A DNA stretch of 60,541 bases from an uncultured Clostridia bacterium (GTDB taxonomy: Bacteria > Bacillota > Clostridia > Lachnospirales > Anaerotignaceae), in contig CALWGC010000016.1 of the NCBI GenBank assembly GCA_944378105.1, positions 1 to 60,541 on the forward strand, written 5' to 3'. How positions within the stretch are numbered: the first letter of the stretch is position 1; each line of letters opens with the position of its first letter. The translations under genes and the position numbers were made by a program. A model generated the notes under the pieces. It was given only the letters and a program-made list of their open reading frames with translations. It was not told the origin of the DNA and made no database searches. Of the stretch, positions 14,438 through 23,010 are shown in pieces.

Positions 14438-15841
14438 TTACAGTTGGTAAGCTGCTTTTTTGGCTGGACGGGCATCCAGTTCTCGTTTCTTTTCTTCATA
14501 TCCTGGACGGCCAAACATGGCATAGGTGGCGTTTTTGCCTTCTTCTACGCCAGGCTGATCGAAGGTATTGATATGGAGCAGTTCCCCGGCAAAGGCCGTG
14601 GCCACTTCAAAAAAATAAAGCAGTTGGCCCAGGGTAAATTCGTTGACCCGAGGAAGGGTGATGGTCATGTTGGGTTTGCCGCTTTTTAAGAGGGCATATT
14701 CCGTTGCCATCTGCTCGGTTTGGATCAGCTGGTTTTGGGTGACACCGCCCAAAAAGCCCAAAGAGGGGATGTCCTGATAGGTTTTGGGGATGGTGATGGT
14801 TTCTTTGAATTCTTCCACACCCAAAAGGACAATGACCTTATCAAAAGGCCCTTCGGTGTAAAGCTGTACCTGGGAATGTTGGTCGGTGACGCCCAGGGCC
14901 TTTACTGGTGTTTGACCCACTTGGACTACGTTGCCGTCCAGGTCGTATTTTTTGCCCAAAGATTCGGCCCAAAGCTGAGCATACCAGTCGGAAATATATT
15001 TCAGACTATCGGCATAGGGCATCATGACAGACATGTTTTTGCCCTGTTTCATGGCGATATAATGGAGGGCGCCATAGAGGAAGGCCGGGTTTTTCTGCCA
15101 GTCCTCTTCGTTGCTGCGTTCATCCATCACTGCAGCCCCCAGGAGCAATGCTTTGATGTCAATGCCGCACATGGCCGCCGGCAAAAGCCCCACAGGCGTC
15201 AATTCCGAAAAACGGCCGCCTACACCGGAAGGAATGAAAAATGTTTTGTAACCTTCTTCTTTGGCGATGCGGATAAGGTTGCCTTTTTCTTTGTCTGTGG
15301 TGCAGACAATGTGTTTTTTCACTTCTTCTTTGGGCAGTCTTTCTTCCAGCATCTCTTTGATGATCATAAACTGGCTCATGGTTTCCGATGTGGAGCCACT
15401 TTTGGAGATGCAGTTAAAGAGACATTTGGTGATGTCGATGGTATCAAAAAGATAAACCAGTCGTTCTGGGTCTACGTTGTCGGCCACATAAAGCTTTGGA
15501 TAGCCGCCCCGTTTTTCCCGTGGCAATTCGTTATAATAAGGGTGGTTGATGGCCTGCTGTACGGCGATGGGGCCAAGGGCGCTGCCTCCGATGCCCAGTA
15601 CCACAAAGGCATCAAAGTCGTCTTTGACTTCGGCCACATAAGAAAGAATGTCTTCGATGATATTGTTTTGGTTATGGGGCAGGTCGCGCCAGTCGATTTT
15701 CCCTTCGGCCCGTTTGGTTTTCATGGCCAAAACGGCGTCCTTGGCCTGTGCGTCCAAGGCGGCCAAATCCGCGGGAGAAATGCCGGCGGGGCCAACAAAT
15801 TCGGTCATCATATGGTTATAATCCAATTTTAAAAGATCCAT
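14438..15841 (-). CDS. pgi: Glucose-6-phosphate isomerase
   Basis: The 467-aa enzyme interconverts glucose 6-phosphate and fructose 6-phosphate in glycolysis. Family signatures are clear: VVLGIGGSALGP, the sugar-phosphate motif ISKSGSTSETMSQF, VGGRFSELTPVGLLPAA with the catalytic Glu, DQHSQVQLYTEGPFDK and the lysine-bearing FDQPGVEEGK. Length is normal for the Gram-positive short type. ATG 15841 follows AAAAGGAGG. The polysaccharide deacetylase gene ends 15 nt upstream, so they may be co-transcribed. Confidence 0.97.
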   Translation of the reverse strand: MDLLKLDYNHMMTEFVGPAGISPADLAALDAQAKDAVLAMKTKRAEGKIDWRDLPHNQNNIIEDILSYVAEVKDDFDAFVVLGIGGSALGPIAVQQAINHPYYNELPREKRGGYPKLYVADNVDPERLVYLFDTIDITKCLFNCISKSGSTSETMSQFMIIKEMLEERLPKEEVKKHIVCTTDKEKGNLIRIAKEEGYKTFFIPSGVGGRFSELTPVGLLPAAMCGIDIKALLLGAAVMDERSNEEDWQKNPAFLYGALHYIAMKQGKNMSVMMPYADSLKYISDWYAQLWAESLGKKYDLDGNVVQVGQTPVKALGVTDQHSQVQLYTEGPFDKVIVLLGVEEFKETITIPKTYQDIPSLGFLGGVTQNQLIQTEQMATEYALLKSGKPNMTITLPRVNEFTLGQLLYFFEVATAFAGELLHINTFDQPGVEEGKNATYAMFGRPGYEEKKRELDARPAKKAAYQL

Positions 15842-15856
15842 GGAATGCTCCTCCTT

Positions 15857-16912
15857 TTATTGGGCTTGTTGTTGCTGTAGCGCTTCTAACATCTGTTGGG
15901 CATCGGGCAAGTCATAGAGACTTTTAAACTGATAGCCTTCGGCCTTTAAGGTTTTTAACACGTCATCCAACGCTTCGGTGTTGGATTGGCTGACAGCATG
16001 CAGCAATACGATGGCGCCATTATGGACATAGTCCACGGCGCTGTGATAAGCGGCGTCTTTGCCTGGCTGATTGTTGACATCCCAATCTTGATAAGCAAGG
16101 CTCCAAAAAATGGTTTGATAGCCCATCAAGTTGGTTTGGGTCAAACTGCGGATGCTATATTCTCCGGCTGGCGGACGGAAAAACGGATCGATGGGCCGAC
16201 CGGTTAAGGCTTCAAAGGCCGCGTTGCAGTTGTTGATTTCTTGTGCCATATCGGCTTCGGAAAGGGTACTCATGTTGGGATGGGTGTCGGAATGGTTGCC
16301 TACCACATGACCCTCCTCCACCATCCGTTTTACCAGTTCCGGTTCTTGTTCGATATAAGGAACGGTGACAAAGAAAGCGGCCTTGACATCGTTGGCTTTG
16401 AGGATGTCCAAAATTTGGGCCGTATAGCCGTTTTCATAGCCCTCATCAAAGGTGAGGTAAATGATTTTTTCGGAAGTATCGCCAAGATAATAGGCGTTAT
16501 AGTCAAAGATGCAGATGTCGTTTTGTGCCGTTGGCGGCGTTTTTGTGGTGTTGCGGCGAAACCACCAGCTTTTGGAATCGTCCAGGCCCACCAAAGACGA
16601 GGTGGAAAGGGGCGTGGAAGGAAAGGAAGCGGCCAAAGCAGCATAATCGATTTCCTCCGTTGCCGTTACCTCTGTGGAAGGATTGGCTTCTGTGTTTTCG
16701 GCAGAACCAGTTTGCGGGGCCAAAGGGAGGGAACAAACGTCTTCTTCCTTTGGAGCAGCAGGGGTTCCAGGTTCTTTTTCTTCCTGTACCACATAGGGAG
16801 CCAGGTCCACCGTCAAAGGCCCGCTTGGTCCACCGGGAAGGGAGACAAAGGCAGAAAGCTGGCTGGTGCCAAGGCACATGCCAACGATGGCGGCTAAAAT
16901 GGTTTGTGTCAT
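15857..16912 (-). CDS. Polysaccharide deacetylase, PdaA-like
   Basis: The 351-aa protein has a signal peptide (TQTILAAIVGMCLGTSQLSAF), a Glu/Ala/Pro-rich linker to about residue 100, and a NodB domain. The motifs match delta-lactam-forming MurNAc deacetylases: LTFDEGYENG, GNHSDTHPNM, FRPPAGEYS and LLHAVSQSN. PdaA removes acetyl from muramic acid to start muramic-delta-lactam formation in spore cortex. The related PdaC and polysaccharide enzymes are alternatives. ATG 16912 lies 8 nt after AGGACGG; a GTG three codons upstream is less likely. Confidence 0.85.
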   Translation of the reverse strand: MTQTILAAIVGMCLGTSQLSAFVSLPGGPSGPLTVDLAPYVVQEEKEPGTPAAPKEEDVCSLPLAPQTGSAENTEANPSTEVTATEEIDYAALAASFPSTPLSTSSLVGLDDSKSWWFRRNTTKTPPTAQNDICIFDYNAYYLGDTSEKIIYLTFDEGYENGYTAQILDILKANDVKAAFFVTVPYIEQEPELVKRMVEEGHVVGNHSDTHPNMSTLSEADMAQEINNCNAAFEALTGRPIDPFFRPPAGEYSIRSLTQTNLMGYQTIFWSLAYQDWDVNNQPGKDAAYHSAVDYVHNGAIVLLHAVSQSNTEALDDVLKTLKAEGYQFKSLYDLPDAQQMLEALQQQQAQ

Positions 16913-16957
16913 GGGGATCACCGTCCTATTCTTTGGTGAAAGCGCAAAAAGCGACTG

Positions 16958-17347
16958 TTATTGTTCCAGTTGTTCCATAAATTGTTTCAATTTTTCAATG
17001 GTGTCTTTGGAAACACTGTGTTCAATTTTGCAGGCTTCTTTTTCTGCAACGGCTTCTTCCACACCAAGATGCCGGGTCAAAAAGGTGCGCAAAAGCGCAT
17101 GGCGCTGCCAAACGTCAATGGCAATTTTTTCGCCGTCAGGCGTCAAATGCAAATCGCCATAATATTCATGCTCCAACAGGTTTTGGTTTTTTAAGGTGTT
17201 GATGGCACGGTTGACGCTTGGTTTGGAAAGGCCAAGAAACGTGGCCACATCGGTGACCCGCACATGGCCTTGCCGGGTGTATAATACATAAATGGCTTCC
17301 AAATAATCCTCCAAAGAGGCACTGACATCAATGGGTTTGTCAGACAT
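16958..17347 (-). CDS. DtxR/MntR-family metal-dependent regulator
   Basis: The 129-aa protein starts with a winged helix (SLEDYLEAIYVLYTRQGHVR, LGLSKPSVNRAINTLK) followed by the metal-binding dimer domain (RHALLRTFLTRHLGV, then ACKIEHSVSKDTIEKL). No SH3-like third domain is present, as in MntR. It likely represses a metal uptake system when Mn2+ or Fe2+ is plentiful. ATG 17347 follows AAGGAGG; a longer open frame upstream lacks a good start site. No metal transporter adjoins it, so its regulon is elsewhere. Confidence 0.88.
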   Translation of the reverse strand: MSDKPIDVSASLEDYLEAIYVLYTRQGHVRVTDVATFLGLSKPSVNRAINTLKNQNLLEHEYYGDLHLTPDGEKIAIDVWQRHALLRTFLTRHLGVEEAVAEKEACKIEHSVSKDTIEKLKQFMEQLEQ

Positions 17348-17439
17348 GAAGAATCCTCCTTTTCTTGTTCTTCTAAAATAATAGCATAAACAAGCTTTTT
17401 TTTCTATAACAAATTCACGATATTTTTCTGTGTTTCCTA

Positions 17440-17468
17440 TTGCATAAAAGCGGATTTTAAGATAAAAT
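17440..17468 (+). promoter_or_regulatory. Ferredoxin promoter
   Basis: TTGCAT (17440-17445) and TAAAAT (17463-17468) are 17 bp apart, 34 bp before the ferredoxin start. Confidence 0.7.
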
Positions 17469-17502
17469 ACAGTAAGAGTAAAAAAAGAGGAGGTGTATCC
17501 CA

Positions 17503-17673
17503 ATGGCATACCAGATTGACAGCAGCTGCATTGGTTGTGGTGCTTGTGCTGCAGAATGTCCTACCAACTGCATCGTGGAAGATGGCGGCGTTTACAAAAT
17601 CAACGAAGCTGATTGCATCGAATGTGGTTCTTGCGCAGGCGCTTGCCCTGTTGGCGCACCAAAACAGGCTTAA
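17503..17673 (+). CDS. 2[4Fe-4S] clostridial-type ferredoxin
   Basis: This 56-aa protein is a complete clostridial ferredoxin. Two cluster motifs are present: CIGCGACAAECP (C9, C12, C15, C19) and CIECGSCAGACP (C38, C41, C44, C48). The fourth cysteine of each motif ligates the opposite cluster. It carries low-potential electrons between enzymes such as pyruvate:ferredoxin oxidoreductase and hydrogenase in the cytoplasm. ATG 17503 follows GAGGAGGTG. It has its own promoter and terminator, and GCT/TGT-rich codons suggest high expression. Confidence 0.97.
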   Translation: MAYQIDSSCIGCGACAAECPTNCIVEDGGVYKINEADCIECGSCAGACPVGAPKQA

Positions 17674-17693
17674 TTTCATATTGGGTTCTGATT

Positions 17694-17732
17694 AAAAATC
17701 TTATGCATGGACATGCATAAGATTTTTTTTAT
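17694..17732 (+). terminator. Ferredoxin terminator
   Basis: AATCTTATGCATG and CATGCATAAGATT form a long stem with a 2-nt nominal loop, followed by eight T. Confidence 0.9.
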
Positions 17733-17830
17733 GGAAAAATAGGAATGGATTTGTCTGTGATGAATGTTTTTCTTTTGCTGGATCAGAAAGGAAGAAAGCA
17801 GTTTTCCAAACAGAAACCTGGGGGAAAAAA

Positions 17831-17866
17831 AACAGCTGGAATCCTTGTGGAAGGATTCCAGCTGTT
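17831..17866 (-). terminator. Terminator of the liv operon; member of the GCTGnAATCC hairpin family
   Basis: AACAGCTGGAATCCTT (17831-17846) and AAGGATTCCAGCTGTT (17851-17866) form a perfect 16-bp stem. On the minus strand it follows livF and is trailed by a T-run. Its leader on that strand (CCAAAACAAAAACA) resembles that of four other hairpins in the window. The 17733-17908 gap otherwise holds nothing convincing. Confidence 0.85.
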
Positions 17867-17908
17867 TTTGTTTTGGTTAAAAATTAGTGGCAAAGATTGC
17901 CTTTTTGA

Positions 17909-18619
17909 TTATGCACCCAGATAGGCTTTTTTGATGGATTCGTTATGAAGCAATTCCTTGGCGTCGCCTTCCATGGTGATTTTCCCCGTTTCCAACACAT
18001 AGGCCCGGTTGGAGATGGAGAGGGCCATTTTGGCGTTTTGTTCCACCAGCAATACGGTCACACCGCTTTGGTTGATGGTTTTAATCATTTCAAAGACTTC
18101 CTTTACCAACAAAGGAGAAAGGCCCATGGATGGTTCGTCCAAAATCAAGATTTTGGGGTTGGCCATCAAAGCGCGGCCCATGGCCAGCATTTGCTGTTCG
18201 CCGCCGCTTAGGGTACCTGCCATTTGTTTTTTTCTTTCCCGCAGGCGAGGGAATTTATCATAGAAGTTTTTCCGTTCTTCTTTCAGTTGGGCTGCACTTT
18301 CTTTTCGGGTAAAGGCGCCCATTTCCAGGTTTTCTTTTACGGTCATATTGGCAAAAATACGGCGGCCTTCCGGCACTTGGGCAATGCCCATTTGCAGGAT
18401 TTGATGGGCTTCGGTTTTGGTGATGTCCTTGCCTTCAAAGGTGATGGTGCCGCTTTTTGGCTTTAAAAGGCCGGAAATGGTTTGCAGCGTGGTGGTTTTG
18501 CCGGCCCCGTTGGCGCCGATGAGGGAAACGATTTCTCCTTCTTTGACATGGAGCGAAACATCCTTAATGGCATGGATGTGACCATAAAATACGTTTAAGT
18601 TTTCCACAGAAAGCATCAT
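17909..18619 (-). CDS. livF: Branched-chain amino acid ABC transporter ATP-binding protein LivF
   Basis: The 236-aa ATPase has Walker A GANGAGKT, signature LSGGEQQ, and Walker B ILILDEPSMGL. The YGHIHAIKDVSLHV opening and the VPEGRRIFANMTVKENL segment are typical of LivF. It powers import together with LivG on the inner face of the membrane. Its ATG overlaps the livG stop (ATGA), showing translational coupling. It is the last gene of livKHMGF. Confidence 0.96.
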   Translation of the reverse strand: MMLSVENLNVFYGHIHAIKDVSLHVKEGEIVSLIGANGAGKTTTLQTISGLLKPKSGTITFEGKDITKTEAHQILQMGIAQVPEGRRIFANMTVKENLEMGAFTRKESAAQLKEERKNFYDKFPRLRERKKQMAGTLSGGEQQMLAMGRALMANPKILILDEPSMGLSPLLVKEVFEMIKTINQSGVTVLLVEQNAKMALSISNRAYVLETGKITMEGDAKELLHNESIKKAYLGA

Positions 18620-19419
18620 TTTGTTTCGCCTCCTTCTTCGTCTGCGCCCAGGTAAGCGGTGATTACTTTTGGATCGTTGATGACGGTTTGTGGGTCACCG
18701 CTGGCAATCAGTTTGCCATAGTCCAGTACGAAAATCTTTTCGCAGATACCAAGCACCAGGTTCATGTCGTGTTCAATCAGCAAAATGGTAATGTCAAATT
18801 TTTCCCGCAGCAGGCGGATGGTATCCATCAATTCTTGGGTTTCGGTGGGGTTCATGCCGGCGGCCGGCTCATCCAGCAGCAGCAAAGAGGGATTGGTGGC
18901 CATGGCCCGGGCAATTTCCAGCTTTCTTTGCTTGCCGTAAGGGAGGTTATCGGCTTTCCAATCGGCACAGTCTTCCAAATGGAATACTTTCAACAGCTCC
19001 ATGGCTTTTTGGCGGGAGTTGCGTTCTTCTTTCCAAAAACGGGGCAGACGCAGTGCAGCTTCCAACAGAGAATAGCGCATGGAGAGGCTGCAAGCCACCA
19101 ATACATTATCCAGCACCGTCAAATTTTTAAACAAGCGAATGTTTTGGAACGTACGAGCCACACCCATCCGCACAATCTGGTCGGTGCTTTTGCCGTGGGC
19201 CGGTACGCCATTGATGGTCAAAAGCCCCTCCGTTGGTGCATAAACACCGGTCAGCAGGTTAAAGACGGTGGTTTTACCGGCGCCGTTTGGGCCGATGAGG
19301 CCAACCAGTTCGTTTTTGCCCAGTGTCATATTAAAGTCGGAAACGGCTTTCAAGCCGCCAAAGCTGATGCCCAAATGGTCTGCTTCTAAAACGGGTACGT
19401 TTTTTGCTCCTTCACTCAT
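18616..19419 (-). CDS. livG: Branched-chain amino acid ABC transporter ATP-binding protein LivG
   Basis: The 267-aa ATPase has Walker A GPNGAGKT, the LivG-specific GVARTFQNIRLFKNLTVLDN block, the degenerate signature LPYGKQRKLEIARA, Walker B LLLLDEPAAGMNP and the VLDYGKLIASGDP tail. It pairs with LivF. Both ends overlap neighbours by ATGA, so livM, livG and livF are translated as a chain. Confidence 0.96.
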   Translation of the reverse strand: MSEGAKNVPVLEADHLGISFGGLKAVSDFNMTLGKNELVGLIGPNGAGKTTVFNLLTGVYAPTEGLLTINGVPAHGKSTDQIVRMGVARTFQNIRLFKNLTVLDNVLVACSLSMRYSLLEAALRLPRFWKEERNSRQKAMELLKVFHLEDCADWKADNLPYGKQRKLEIARAMATNPSLLLLDEPAAGMNPTETQELMDTIRLLREKFDITILLIEHDMNLVLGICEKIFVLDYGKLIASGDPQTVINDPKVITAYLGADEEGGETK

Positions 19420-20438
19420 TGGGTATCACTTCCTTTCTCAGAAGAAACTTTTTTGCGGCCGCCAAAAATGCGGGAAAGAGAGAATTCTTTGGTGCCCATC
19501 AGGCCGGAAGGCTTGAAAATCATGACTAAAATCAGCACGATGGAATAAACCAACATTCGATAGTCGGAGAACTGGCGCAGCAATTCCGGCAGAGAGGTAA
19601 GGGCAATGGCCGAAACCACAGAACCGGTGAAGCTGCCAAGGCCGCCCAAAACGACGGTGATCAAGATTTCGATGGATTTGTTAAAGTCGAAGCTTTTGGC
19701 GCCCAAAATACCAATGTAGTGGGCGTACATACCGCCAGCAATGCCGGCGAAGAAAGCAGAAACGGTGAAAGCCAAGGTACGATAGTAGGTGTTGTTGACA
19801 CCGGCTGCTTCCGATGCAATATCGTCTTCGCGGATGGCCAAAATGGCACGGCCATGACGGGAAACCATCATGGTGTACATCAGTACAACCGAAAGCACCA
19901 TCAAGAAAAAGACAATGGCAAAGGCCGTAAAATCGGCGTTCATGCCAAACAAAGAGATATCATAGGCAGACAGTTTTTTAATCCCCTTTAACCCTTGGGC
20001 GCCGCCGGTGATGGTCATGTTTTCAATGACAACACGGATGATTTCGCCAAAGGCCAGAGTGATGATGGCCAGATAGTCGCCGCGCAGACGCAGGGCAGGA
20101 AGACCGATGATGATACCGATGATGGCAGCCACCAAACCGCCCAAAAGCAGCCCGGCAAAATAGCCACCCACGCCAGGAATGATACCAGCCTGTGTGAAAA
20201 TGGCAGCCGTATAGGCCCCGGCCGACATAAACCCGGCATGGCCCAAGGCAATCTGGCCAAGGCAGCCGGTGGTTACGTTCAGGCTGACGGCCAAAATGAT
20301 GTTGATACAGATTAAGGTTAAAATACCCAGTACGTATTTATTGATGATCCCTTGTTTGTTTAACAGCAATAATACAAAAAACAAAACCAAGACGGCAAGG
20401 AGATTGATGCCGTAGGAAAACGCCGTTTTTTTCGTCAT
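19416..20438 (-). CDS. livM: Branched-chain amino acid ABC transporter permease LivM
   Basis: The 340-aa permease has eight or more hydrophobic segments and the LivM signature: LNVTTGCLGQIALGHAGFMSAGAY split by one segment, RLRGDYLAIITLAFGEIIR and GGLGSFTGSVVSA. It forms the channel with LivH. It overlaps livG by 4 nt and begins 15 nt after livH. Confidence 0.95.
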   Translation of the reverse strand: MTKKTAFSYGINLLAVLVLFFVLLLLNKQGIINKYVLGILTLICINIILAVSLNVTTGCLGQIALGHAGFMSAGAYTAAIFTQAGIIPGVGGYFAGLLLGGLVAAIIGIIIGLPALRLRGDYLAIITLAFGEIIRVVIENMTITGGAQGLKGIKKLSAYDISLFGMNADFTAFAIVFFLMVLSVVLMYTMMVSRHGRAILAIREDDIASEAAGVNNTYYRTLAFTVSAFFAGIAGGMYAHYIGILGAKSFDFNKSIEILITVVLGGLGSFTGSVVSAIALTSLPELLRQFSDYRMLVYSIVLILVMIFKPSGLMGTKEFSLSRIFGGRKKVSSEKGSDTQ

Positions 20439-20453
20439 GATAGCAGTCCCTCC

Positions 20454-21350
20454 TTACACTTTTTCTTTGGTGTTTTTGCCCAAAATACCAGAAGGCTTCA
20501 CCAACAGAACAATGATTAAGATGCCGAATACCACGGCGTCGGAAAGCTGAGAGGAGATATAAGCTTTGGTCAAGCTTTCAAAAATCCCCATGATTAACCC
20601 GCCAATCATGGCGCCTGGGATGATGCCAATGCCGCCCAAAACGGCCGCAACAAAGGCTTTTAACCCAAGCAGGGAACCCATGGTGGGCTGTACTTGTGGA
20701 TAGGCGGAAATGTAAAGCATACTGCCAACGGCAGCCAAAGCAGAACCAATGGCAAAGGTCAGCTGGATGGTGGAGTTGACATTGATACCCACCAGTTTGG
20801 CTGCCCCGTCGTCTTCGGAAACGGCGCGCATGGCTTTGCCCAAACGGGTGCCTTTGACGAAGGCCTGCAAGGCCGCCATGATGGCCAGAGAAACGACGAT
20901 GGTGATGATGGCGCCGATGGAAATGGAAAAGCTACCAAAGGTCAGTGCATCGGCGGAGAAAATTTTTGGCACCGACTGTGGGTTTGGAGAAAAGATCAGC
21001 TGGGCCCCGTTTTGCAACAGCAAGCTGATGCCGATGGCGGTGATCAAAGACGAAATACGGGGGCTGTGGCGCAGGGGACGATAGGCCACCCGTTCACACA
21101 GCATCCCAAGCAAGGCACAAAAAATCATGGCCGGAATGACACTAAGCCAAACCGGAAGACCAGCCCCTGCAAACAATGTGATGAAAAACAAAGTGCAGTA
21201 GGCGCCGATCATGATGATATCCCCGTGGGCAAAGTTAATCAGCTTTACAATCCCGTATACCATGGTATAGCCCAATGCAACCAAGGCATAGATACTGCCG
21301 GATTGTAAACCGTTGATCAATTGACGCAGAAATTGAAACAATGCGTCCAT
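20454..21350 (-). CDS. livH: Branched-chain amino acid ABC transporter permease LivH
   Basis: The 298-aa permease shows the LivH pattern: LQSGSIYALVALGYTMVYG, LINFAHGDIIMIGAY, RPLRHSPRISSLITAIGIS and AAVLGGIGIIPGAMIGGL. It partners LivM in the membrane. ATG 21350 follows GGGAGG; the open frame extends upstream across the livK-livH hairpin and is not coding there. The hairpin between livK and livH probably lowers permease mRNA relative to the binding protein. Confidence 0.95.
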   Translation of the reverse strand: MDALFQFLRQLINGLQSGSIYALVALGYTMVYGIVKLINFAHGDIIMIGAYCTLFFITLFAGAGLPVWLSVIPAMIFCALLGMLCERVAYRPLRHSPRISSLITAIGISLLLQNGAQLIFSPNPQSVPKIFSADALTFGSFSISIGAIITIVVSLAIMAALQAFVKGTRLGKAMRAVSEDDGAAKLVGINVNSTIQLTFAIGSALAAVGSMLYISAYPQVQPTMGSLLGLKAFVAAVLGGIGIIPGAMIGGLIMGIFESLTKAYISSQLSDAVVFGILIIVLLVKPSGILGKNTKEKV

Positions 21351-21461
21351 GGAAATCCTCCCTTCCAAATGGAAAAAACAAACGGTGCCGGCATTGGGAG
21401 AAAGGCGCAAAGAGCAGCTGCGCGCTTTTCCCAGTGTCGGCAACAGTAACAAAAAAGCAAA

Positions 21462-21495
21462 AGGCGGCCGCCGGCAAAGAACCGGCCGGCCGCCT
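21462..21495 (-). terminator. Intra-operon GC-rich hairpin between livK and livH
   Basis: AGGCGGCCGCCGG (21462-21474) pairs with CCGGCCGGCCGCCT (21482-21495) with one bulge. On the minus strand it is followed by TTTTGCTTTTTT. As it lies inside the operon it probably acts as a partial terminator or 3' stabiliser for livK mRNA. Confidence 0.75.
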
Positions 21496-21510
21496 GATAC
21501 AACAAAAAGA

Positions 21511-22719
21511 TTAAGGTTCTACAGTGCCATACAGTGTGTAAGCACCATCTTTCATCTGGATGATGGAGATGGTTTTCACAGGGTCACCATTTTCATCAAA
21601 GGTCATATGACCGGTGATGCCTTCGTAATCGGTGGCAGCAATGGCATCGACGATGGCTTGTTTATCGGTGGAGCCAGCAGCGTCGATGGCGTTGGCCATA
21701 ATGTAAGCTGCGTCATAGGCCAAAGCGGCAAATGCAGATGGTTCTTCGTTGTAGGTTTCTTTATAGGAAGCAATGAAGTTTTGTACTTTTTCGGATTCGT
21801 CCATGGTGGAGTAGTGGTTGCAGAAGTAAGCGCCTTCTACTACGTCGTAGCTGCTTTCATCCAATGCAGTTGCAACACCATCCCAGCCGTCGCCGCCAAG
21901 CAAAGTAGCCGTTACGCCAACTTCTTTGGCCTGAGAAGAGATCAGAGCAATTTTGCCATAGTAATCTGGGATCAACAGCACTTCTGCGCCAGACTGTGCG
22001 ATGGTGGTCAGCTGTGCACGGAAGTCTACGTCGTCGTTGCCGTACCCTTCATCGGCTACCACTTCCATGCCCAAAGCAGCGGCTTCTTCTTTGAAAGCGG
22101 TGGCAATACCGTCGGAGTAGTCGTCGGAAGTGTTATGGATGACAGCTACTTTGGTTGCACCCAAGGTTTCAGAAGCAAAGTCTGCCATGGTTTTGCCCTG
22201 GGTTGGGTCCAGGAAGCAAACACGGAATACGTTTGGACCATAGGTGGTGATGTCGGCAGAAGTACCGGTTGGGGTAATCATTGGCATATTTTCGCTGGCT
22301 GCCATTTCAGCAACGGCTGCCGTTGGTTTACTGGTTACGTCACCAATCAAAGCAACCATGTCCATGCTGGACAGTTTGTTGTAAGCGTTGACTGCTTCGG
22401 TGGCATCGCCTTTTTCGTCCAAAACTTCAAATTTGATCTGGCTGCCGCCCAAGATACCGCCGTTGGCATTGATTTCATCAAAAGCCAATTTTGCGCCATT
22501 GACAGCTGCGGTGCCGTATACGGCTACGGAGCCGGTCAAAGGAGCCAGGCCGCCGATGAGAATTTCTTCTCCCGTTGCTTCGGAAGTTTCTTCTCCTTCG
22601 GTGCTTTCGGTGGTTTCTGTACTTTCGTTTGTTTCGGTGGTGCCTTCTGTGCTGCTAGAGCAGCCAACGGCGCCAAAGGCCATCATGGCTGCCATGCAAA
22701 TGGCAAAAAACTTTTTCAT
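21511..22719 (-). CDS. livK: ABC transporter substrate-binding lipoprotein, LivK family
   Basis: The 402-aa protein has a lipoprotein signal (MAAMMAFGAVGC), a Ser/Thr/Glu-rich linker to about residue 50, and a type I periplasmic-binding fold: LIGGLAPLTGSVAVYG, DEINANGGILGGSQI and ITPTGTSADITTYGPNVFR. It delivers a branched-chain amino acid or similar ligand to LivHMGF. ATG 22719 follows GGAGG by about 8-9 nt. The promoter upstream is sigma-54 type, so expression should depend on the divergent activator at 23011. Confidence 0.95.
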   Translation of the reverse strand: MKKFFAICMAAMMAFGAVGCSSSTEGTTETNESTETTESTEGEETSEATGEEILIGGLAPLTGSVAVYGTAAVNGAKLAFDEINANGGILGGSQIKFEVLDEKGDATEAVNAYNKLSSMDMVALIGDVTSKPTAAVAEMAASENMPMITPTGTSADITTYGPNVFRVCFLDPTQGKTMADFASETLGATKVAVIHNTSDDYSDGIATAFKEEAAALGMEVVADEGYGNDDVDFRAQLTTIAQSGAEVLLIPDYYGKIALISSQAKEVGVTATLLGGDGWDGVATALDESSYDVVEGAYFCNHYSTMDESEKVQNFIASYKETYNEEPSAFAALAYDAAYIMANAIDAAGSTDKQAIVDAIAATDYEGITGHMTFDENGDPVKTISIIQMKDGAYTLYGTVEP

Positions 22720-22775
22720 AAATAAATCCTCCTTTTGTCGCAATAACAAATGATTTTATTTTTGCAGTGTTATTA

Positions 22776-22791
22776 AGCAAAAGTCGTGCCA
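22776..22791 (-). promoter_or_regulatory. Sigma-54 promoter of livKHMGF
   Basis: Read on the minus strand the sequence is TGGCACGACTTTTGCT, a complete match to the sigma-54 pattern TGGCACRNNNNTTGCW. The GG and GC elements have the required spacing. The start point would fall near 22765, leaving a ~45-nt leader before livK. The divergent gene encodes a sigma-54 activator. Confidence 0.92.
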
Positions 22792-22918
22792 AAGTAAAAA
22801 TATGTGCTTTTTTTACAAAAAAACTGACTAAATTTAAAAAAACTATAGGATTTTACCAAAAGGAAGTTCGTTTTTTTGATAAAAAAGGCGAAAGGCCATT
22901 TTCCACCTTTTCATTCTC

Positions 22919-22970
22919 TTTCAAATGATTTCAAATTATTTCAAAAACACTCTTTTTCTTTCATTTGAAA
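22919..22970. promoter_or_regulatory. Inverted repeat, candidate upstream activator site
   Basis: TTTCAAATGA (22919-22928) and TCATTTGAAA (22961-22970) are exact inverted copies 32 bp apart, with further TTTCAAA direct copies at 22929 and 22939. They lie about 130-190 bp upstream of the sigma-54 promoter, the usual enhancer distance, and next to a TATACT -10 (22976-22981) of the activator gene. They probably bind the activator. Confidence 0.65.
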
Positions 22971-23010
22971 TCTGCTATACTGAAACGAAGAGAAAGGGAG
23001 GAGTAGAACC

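Noticed and set aside
14720..15832. Long open frame antisense to pgi
   Set aside because: It mirrors pgi codon structure, has His/Phe-rich low-likelihood composition and no ribosome site.
17734..17910. 58-codon open frame starting near 17734
   Set aside because: It reads through the perfect liv terminator hairpin into the end of livF and has no ribosome site.
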